Positions 57,736 to 64,000 of a stretch of DNA of 64,000 nt are shown here, in pieces. The position numbers and the translations under genes were made by a program. Source of the stretch: Antedon mediterranea. Its lineage: Eukaryota; Echinodermata; Crinoidea; Comatulida; Antedonidae. Within the stretch, counting starts at the first letter, position 1; each line of letters opens with the position of its first letter. The DNA lies in contig NC_092672.1 in NCBI RefSeq assembly GCF_964355755.1, forward strand, positions 16,304,501 to 16,368,500, in the 5' to 3' direction. The notes beneath the pieces are model-generated. The model was given only the letters and a program-made list of their open reading frames with translations, made no database searches and was not told the origin of the DNA.

Positions 57736-58294
57736 TATTCGGCCAATAAAAAGTCTCTTACAAAATAATTATTGAGGGCGTCCTTTATTGTTATTATTTT
57801 TGTCTAGGGATATATGGCGGCGAATGTTAGGTTACAGATTATTATCTTCCTTTATAGCATATTTATGCAATACATGCTATGTACAGTATATTGTGCATAT
57901 ATTATACAGGTACAGCAATGAATTAGCCGTCATCGGCAATCTGTAAAACACCTTAGAAGGCTGTACAATTTACAAGGTGACGAAGGGTCAGGCTAGTTAG
58001 GCACCAACAAAGAGCTATATGGCCTAGGCCTGCTATAGATTATGCTACAAATTTCTTCTTGTCCCCTTATTTTAAGCAGCTCTCTTATCTCATTATCCCT
58101 CCAGTTCGACATTATTATTGTTAATTGAATTGAATCGGCGCCAAAGTGATACACTTGACCGCGCAAGGTGTCTGAAGCCTCGACAGGGAACCCCGGAATA
58201 TAACGGCGTTACGTTCTCACAGAATGCCCGTCTGGCATTGCGGGGAATATCCCTAGAATATTACTAGGTCTAAAGCAGGTCATGTCGATGCCGG

Positions 58295-58430
58295 TGTAAG
58301 ATTGAATTGTGTCCAGCATTCAAAAGTGTCCGGGTGGACACTTTTCAGCATTGGATAGTGTCCAGTTGCATGTTTCAACGGGTTCGTGGGCGTTTTTCAA
58401 CAATTTAATGCTGTCCGGCCCGCGATTTTT
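58295..58430 (+). mobile_element. Orphan Ginger1 end at a CCGG site
   Basis: Begins TGTAAGATTGAATTGTGTCC immediately after CCGG (58291-58294). It matches the inverse of 27622-27756 along ~130 bp, including AGTGTCCGGGTGGACACTTT and GTTTCAACGGGTTCG. The other end is not found, so the element is truncated after about 58430. Confidence 0.88.
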
Positions 58431-58941
58431 TTTTCGTACATAAGTTGGGGACCCCCTCATGAAACGTCACAAAATAAACATGAATAATTCATCAGTTAAA
58501 TGTTCTTGTTCCGTGTGCACCCAAGCGTATAGCAACAAGAAGTGATTACACAAGTGCGGTACGATTCTAGGCCTATCTCCGTGCGATTTCATAGAAGAAT
58601 AGAGGCGTTTTGTGTGGATTGTCGAAATAATCAGCCTTTAGTTTATGATGGTGTTTTTAATATAATTTATTACTAAAGAATTACGTGTTAAAATTATAGT
58701 TTCTATTAATACTATTAGGCCTAGGCCTAATTATTAGTCTCTAAACATTATGTCTATTCTAGTAGTAGAGCGTGTGTGTGTGTGTGTTATAGGTATGACA
58801 CAATCCGAGTAATAAGTCAGCAAAATTAAACAATAAACATTACACAAAAATACATTTTTTATTCTCGTGGGTCTAATCTTCCCATCTCATGTGTTCATAT
58901 ACGCGCATTTTTAAAGTTCCTTTGAGTACATGCATTGTTTG
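58431..58941. other. Noncoding
   Basis: (GT)n at 58770-58786 and an AGGCCTAG cluster at 58718; no gene. Confidence 0.5.
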
Positions 58942-59395
58942 GGGTGTGTAGAAAGCGACGACCTCGAATTGGACGACCCTAACGACCCGGGCGACCTCGA
59001 ATTGAACGACCTCGAATTGAACGACCCATAACACGAAACCGACGACCCCTATAGCCTAGCCTAGCCTAGGCCTAAGTGTGGTATAACATCCCAAAGCCGA
59101 ACATAGCCAAAGATCTTTAAACTATACCTTATTTTATAATACTCGCAAGCAAGCAATTGATTGAAAAAATACAGAAATATCGCCATTTGATACTGATTGT
59201 GTCGACACGAACAAACGAAAAGATATGGAACGCCAAGAGTGCATCATTAAAACTGCATTCGACATTTTAAAAATAAATTAAAAAGAAATAAATATTATAC
59301 AATACATGGTTAAACCATGGACGTATAATTACATCTCCTCGTCTTCTTATAACGAACACTATAGGCCTACCAAGCAGAGTAACATGTGCATGGGG

Positions 59396-60193
59396 GGATA
59401 TGACCGGTTGGGCCGCCGACAAGTTGAGCCGCCGGTAATTTCTATGAAACGGCCAGTGCGTCTTTTACGACATTTCGCGTAGTGATAGAGTGGTGTCCTA
59501 GTAGGCCCTACATAAGTTCATGGTCTTTAAGTTTATTGTGTCATGAAAATAAATAATAATTACATACTACAATTTTGTTGGTTTGAAACAGCAAAGGAAA
59601 GTAGTCATATTTAATAATTTAATTGTTTTTAATCTTTCAAGGTAAAAATGCAGTGCACTCCATAATATTTTTCTCGCGTGTATGCCTACCACGTAAAATC
59701 ACGTTGTCTCTCAGGACTAATACTAGAGTATTGATATTCTTCGAATGAGGTTAAATAATTATTATTTTTTATTTACTATCTTTTAATATCATATGTTATT
59801 GAATTTTACAATGTTAATACACAAAATATTTTACTAAAAAACGGTGATTTTATGCAATTATTTTACTTCAACTGCCGCCTGAGGGGGCAACATGTTTACG
59901 TCATTTTTGGCTAAAAACGATCATTTTCGGTCATGTTTTAGGCCTTATATTTTGGAATCTACAAGTCAGATATTCATAATTATTTCTCTTTAATTATAAT
60001 ATTTAATAATATATACTAAAAACCGTGATATATAAACTTTGGAATATACATCGTTATATGTAATAATTAATATAAATAGAACTTCTATTAAATAGAAACG
60101 AGCACCGGCGAAAGTAAGCATTTGGCGTTTCATAGAAAATAACGTTTTTCTGGCGGCGCCTCAACTTGTCGGCGGCTCAACTTGGCCTAATCC
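59396..60193. mobile_element. MITE with 9-bp duplication (798 bp)
   Basis: Inverted ends of about 39 bp: GGAT-ATGACCGGTTGGGC at the left, GGATTAGGCCAAGTTGAGCC (inverse) at the right, both with GCCGACAAGTTGAG. Flanked by TGCATGGGG (59387-59395, 60194-60202). The empty site GTGCATGGGGAGGGCCAT is present at 10410-10428 in family B copy 1. Mutator-like by duplication length. No coding. Confidence 0.93.
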
Positions 60194-60779
60194 TGCATGG
60201 GGAGGGCCATAAGAAAGCTTTACATTTCACACATGCATTGTATACGGTCAAACCATGGAGGTATAAAAATATTTTTATACCTCCATTAGGCTATGGGGCA
60301 TGAGCCAAAAAGAGGCCTAGAAAACGAATTTCGTGATCTCCTAACGGGGGGGAGGAAGATATTCACACAGTTTATAGTTAATAATTAGATTAACACAAAT
60401 TCAGCCGGTCCCGCTTTCAAAAGTTACGCAATAAGTGTAATTTTAGGTGTAAAAAAATCGAATTTCTCAACATAAAGAAATACATAGAAATAGCGCCCTC
60501 TATTTTGTATATTTTCTGTTAGTGTTAGTACTGGATAAAATACAATCGTTCCATTGGAATAACTTATACTGTATCTTTCTTTCACATTTAACATGCAATA
60601 TTTTTATCATAATTTTGAGATTAATATTGTAGTCCTTGTAAGAAATGTATCTGTTAGTAAACCTTAATTAATATTTATTTAAGCACACTGAAAAGAAGAT
60701 GCATTTTCAATCTTTATAATTCATGACTATGCTGTCACAAAATATTTATTAATATTATCTCTCCTATATAATTGCAACT

Positions 60780-61250
60780 TTTTGTTTTCATTGGATGCAT
60801 AACATAGAATTATAATCAATTAGTAATAAATCAAATGTTGCATTATTGTTTTCATTGTAGATGTATAACATAGAATTATAATCAATTAGTAACAAATAAA
60901 TGAAATTACTGTATTACAGCAAAGTTTCTTATAATACTCCTGTTTCTTAATATTGCTTATCATCTCATGGGTTCTTTATTTTATACTTTCTCATGGTTCA
61001 TCCGTTACGTTACAAAATAGTTAAGTTACAAAATAGTTTAATATAAATTTACATTTTATAGGCATATTAATGTATTGTAAGCATCAAAGTAGAAAGTTTC
61101 TTATAATACTCCTGTGTCTTAATATTGCTTATCACCTCATGGGTTCTTTATTTATACTTTCTCATGGTTCATCCTTTACGTTACAAAATAGTTAAGTTAC
61201 AAAATAGTTTAATATAAATTTACATATTATAGGCCTATTACATTAAAATC
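60780..61250 (+). repeat. Two tandem duplications in G
   Basis: A ~72-bp duplication (CATAACATAGAATTATAATC at 60799 and 60868) and a ~175-bp one (AAGTTTCTTATAATACTCCT at 60921 and 61095, with CTCATGGTTCATCC). Confidence 0.9.
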
Positions 61251-61359
61251 ATGTAGACCAAGTAAAATGAACATTTGTAAACCATAAATTACACTTAAAC
61301 TACACTAAAAAGTTCTTCCTGCTCAAACTCTTCTTCATCATCGCTATCATCTCCATCAA

Positions 61360-62496
61360 TTTCAAACATCTGATGTATGAAGAAGATTGTTACAGTTTTT
61401 GCACGAGCATAATTCTGTACAAGAGAATCCTAAGGATACACAGCATTTTTCATTTGCAACCCCTTCATTGCATTTTGACTTTTTACATGACCAGGATGAC
61501 AATTCGAGAATGCTGTGTAGAGCAGGTTGCTTCTCCATCCAGTCAATTACGAGTTTATTATCGGCCATCTTCCACCCATTTCCAACAGGAGATGGAGCAT
61601 TTTGTTGTTGAATAAAACTAGCTTTGTGAATTGAAGCTTGAGAATTGGCATGCTGAATATGTTTACATACAGTATCTTTATTGGGTGGCATCATATTTTC
61701 AGCTCATTGAGAACATTGCATACCTTACTTCATTGACAGATTGGTTCTTGTGACAATACTGTACAGCCTACATACAAATGTTTCTAGATCACAAAGTAAT
61801 TCATCTGAAAGTTTGCTGGTAGAATTGCCCAATGAAAAGAATGCATAAATTAGAGTTTTCCATTACGAGTTTCATTGCCTTCACTTTACCGTTCCCAAAA
61901 AAAGCTTTGACTGAATCGCATCCTGTGAAGCAATGTAGTCTAATTAATGCATTTGAAACATCATTTGCAATATGTTCCTGAATAGCCTGCAGATGAATTG
62001 TTCGGAGATTAGCATCTTTTCCAGTATTGAAATATAGGTGAGAGCCATGCAGACTTTTGCAAAATGCCAATCCAATAATAAAAACATCATCAGTGTCAGG
62101 GCTGATTGTAACAATATCTTTACCACCATGGTGTGCAGCATACTTCGCATACAGAAACATTCTGGTGTCTGCCTCTTCTTGATTAAAACTTTTCCATTTG
62201 ATTCTGAAATAGAATGGCATAATAATGATGATGTTATGAATACATTTATTCCCTTGAGGTGATCTGCTTCACACATGCTTCATATTTGAAAGAAGAACTT
62301 GATTAGCAGATAAAAATGTTTTCAACTGTTCTGGAATTTGCTGTTCGGCTTTTGGTATTTTAATTGTTTGTGAGCCGATGGCTACTCTTCGACTTCGTTC
62401 AGCATTTTTTATGCAGTTTGTGTAATTGCTACATGTGATCGCAGAACTCTCCTTCGTTTAGTAACTCTTCTGTTGACTCTAATCCTTGAAATTCTT
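61360..62496 (-). pseudogene. XPG-like nuclease / Cys-rich protein of element G, exon 2
   Basis: Begins after acceptor TTTTTTTTTACAG. Frames give EEFQGLESTEELLNEGEFCD, IPKAEQQIPEQLKTFLS, NQEEADTRMFLYAKYAAHHG, VTISPDTDDVFIIGLAF, LHCFTGCDSVKAFFGNGKV, FVCRLYSIVT, PPNKDTVCKHIQHANSQA, SPVGNGWKMADNKLVIDWME, then a cysteine-rich end CKKSKCNEG...CTELCSCKNCNN. The EEADT / SPDTD / GCD / GNGK order is XPG/FEN1-like and the tail is TSO1/CXC-like; both fold calls are inference. About four frameshifts or stops, so inactive. The same protein family is in element F. Confidence 0.75.
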
Positions 62497-63064
62497 CTGT
62501 AAAAAAAAAGAATACTAATAATATTTATGATTCTAAATGTTTGTGTAATAAATATAATAATATAATCAGTTCAGTATCATCTATACACTATTTAATATTG
62601 CAGTACAAGAATTCAAATAATATGTCTCAAATAACAACACAAAGCATCAGGTTGGTCCATTCTGTCCTTGCCTGAGGCTACTTGCCAAGGTTTGCATGCA
62701 TTACCACATTGAATAATAAAATGCAAATGTTTTTTCCCAAGATGGAGGTACCATCAAACTAGGTCCACTACACAATAATACTGGGGGCCACCCTAGCTAG
62801 GCCTAATTCATATTGTAATTATGGGTTCATTTTTTGTTGGCCCAGATATTTAAAAAAAATTATATACTAGGCCTAGCCTACTCTACGTAGGCTTAATACA
62901 TATTAAAAAAATAAACTTTGTAGACTACCCACCGCCAACCTACCTAGCTAGGCTTTTTTTAGCAAGGCAGTATGATATGAACTAATTACTAGGCCTAGTA
63001 GGTCTACTTAGTTAGTAGGGGCCTAGCCTAGGCTAGACCTATCATTAAAACAAATAGAATTTAC
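62497..63064 (-). other. Intron of the element G gene
   Basis: Donor GGTAAAT at 63064 and acceptor ending at 62497; AGGCCTAG-rich and noncoding. Confidence 0.55.
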
Positions 63065-63250
63065 CTTCTTCATTGTTGGATGAATTAACATCCTCTATTT
63101 CATATTTTACTGCTCGCCTTTGTTTGCTACAATCAGTGAAATATTGATAGCATCTTTTTATGACATCCAGCGTCGCCAGGAATTGGTAACAAGTATTGGT
63201 AAGCTCCTCTGCGGCTACAAAACTCCTTTTGATTGCCGCTTAGATTGCAC
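63065..63250 (-). CDS. Element G gene, N-terminal exon
   Basis: Open minus-strand frame AAIKRSFVAAEELTNTCYQF, LDVIKRCYQYFTDCSKQRRA and EDVNSSNNEE, ending before donor GTAAAT and joining in phase to EEFQG of the next exon. The true start was not fixed; no ATG is evident in the segment. Confidence 0.5.
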
Positions 63251-63779
63251 CAACTTTTTGTACACATTAAAAAAGTTTTCCATTTGGTTTCTGTGAATGT
63301 TAAGGCGCTAATGTGGCGCTAATTAATATTGTCCCAGAATTAGATGTATTGTGTCAATAACAACGTTTTTGATCATCAGAAGATGACATCTTCCTGCTCC
63401 GCGCTCCAGAAGAACAACACATGTTTGTTTACGATCGTCTAGTAGCCGTATCCCGCTGTGTAAGGGAATCTGATTGGACAGTTACTGTTGCACAGCTCCA
63501 TGAGTTAAAAGTCAAATTTTTTGATTGGTCAATTGTGCGACCTGTACTGACCTACAAAAATCTTCTATATCGCAATAAAATACATATAAAAACAAACATA
63601 TTTCGTTGACGCGTAAAATTTACAAGCGGGACCGGCCAGTTTAAGGTTATCTATATTTTTGTTATAATTGTCATAGCAATTTTATTCTCCCCCCCGATAG
63701 GGGATCACGAAATGAAACGATAGAAGGCCATGCCCCATAGCCTACATGGTCAAACCATGGAGCTGGTCAAACCATGGAG

Positions 63780-64000
63780 TACCTGGTCAAACCTTACCTG
63801 CCGCTGAAAAAGGGGCCTGGTTTGCCATGTTTATGATATTTCGTGTGCTAATCGAGTCGAATGCAGTTTTAATGATGCACTCTTGGCGTTCCATATCTGT
63901 TCGTTTGTTCGTGTCGAATTTGATACATTCAGTATCAAATGGCGATATTTCTGTATTTTTTCAATCAATTGCTTGCTTTGCGAGTATTATATAAGGTATG
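63780..64000 (-). repeat. Family B copy 2, right terminal inverted repeat (partial)
   Basis: Nearly identical to 10473-10690 of copy 1. About 180 bp of the arm should lie beyond the window. Confidence 0.85.

Larger units (their letters stand above)
60287..63744 (-). mobile_element. Element G: Academ-like transposon (3.46 kb)
   Basis: Ends TAGGCTATGGGGCATG and inverse, with shared sub-terminal TTTCGTGATC and CGGGGGGGAG. The 3-bp CAT is duplicated (60284-60286, 63745-63747); removal restores an exact palindrome in the host (arms 60253-60270 and its mirror). A 3-4-bp duplication together with an XPG-like nuclease gene fits Academ-type elements as I recall them. No separate transposase domain was recognised. 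Confidence 0.75.
58942..64000. mobile_element. Family B, copy 2 (runs off the window)
   Basis: Left end GGGTGTGTAGAAAGCGACGA matches copy 1 to about 59265, then jumps to sequence equal to 10285-10430, so it is an internally deleted copy. The right arm starts near 63780 and continues past 64000. It carries a 798-bp MITE and element G. Confidence 0.85.

Overview
The window is animal nuclear DNA made almost entirely of transposable elements and their debris. It is AT-rich, has introns, pol III-type tRNA-like units, long minisatellites and dense AGGCCTAG-type clusters. The element set (Rex1/CR1-, L2- and Tx1/L1-like LINEs, Penelope, Ginger1, hAT, Harbinger, Helitron-like and XPG-nuclease transposons) fits a marine invertebrate, possibly an echinoderm or other deuterostome; the species cannot be fixed from sequence alone. 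I found no convincing single-copy host gene. Most coding stretches are broken transposon proteins.

Layout. 0.1-2.4 kb: Rex1-like and rearranged Tx1-like LINE pieces. 2.4-10.9 kb: a repeat (family A) split by a 7.26-kb inverted-repeat transposon (family B, 10-bp target duplication) that itself holds a 1.94-kb foldback element. 11-30.1 kb: one CR1/L2-like LINE (ORF1 and ORF2 on +) split by three insertions: a 651-bp MITE in the 5' region, a 13.0-kb Ginger1 DNA transposon (14730-27756) and an 855-bp TA-flanked MITE (27959-28813). Removing the last two restores the LINE reading frame exactly. The Ginger1 element has a three-exon gypsy-integrase-type transposase with an OTU domain, CCGT target duplications, foldbacks, two tRNA-like units and a 2.5-kb minisatellite.

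30.4-39.6 kb: Harbinger Myb/SANT fragment, Rex1-like LINE with an in-frame endonuclease duplication and a deleted RT core, foldback elements, and a Tx1-like LINE carrying a Penelope fragment. 39.9-41.3 kb: Helitron-like element. 41.3-48.2 kb: a large inverted-repeat element with minisatellite arms enclosing an inverted, broken XPG-like nuclease gene (Academ-like), which was then hit by a hAT element (itself carrying two nested elements), a 55-bp hAT-type MITE and family A. 48.2-57.2 kb: tandem repeats with AGGTCA direct repeats, LINE ends, family A and a 3.9-kb foldback carrying a MITE and a second Helitron-like element. 57.2-64 kb: LINE endonuclease scrap, an orphan Ginger1 end at CCGG, and a second family B copy carrying a 798-bp MITE and a 3.46-kb Academ-like element with an XPG-like nuclease and cysteine-rich protein.

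The strongest evidence is target-site logic: several insertions can be removed to restore a reading frame, a palindrome or an empty site found elsewhere in the window. That allows a relative insertion order to be read directly.
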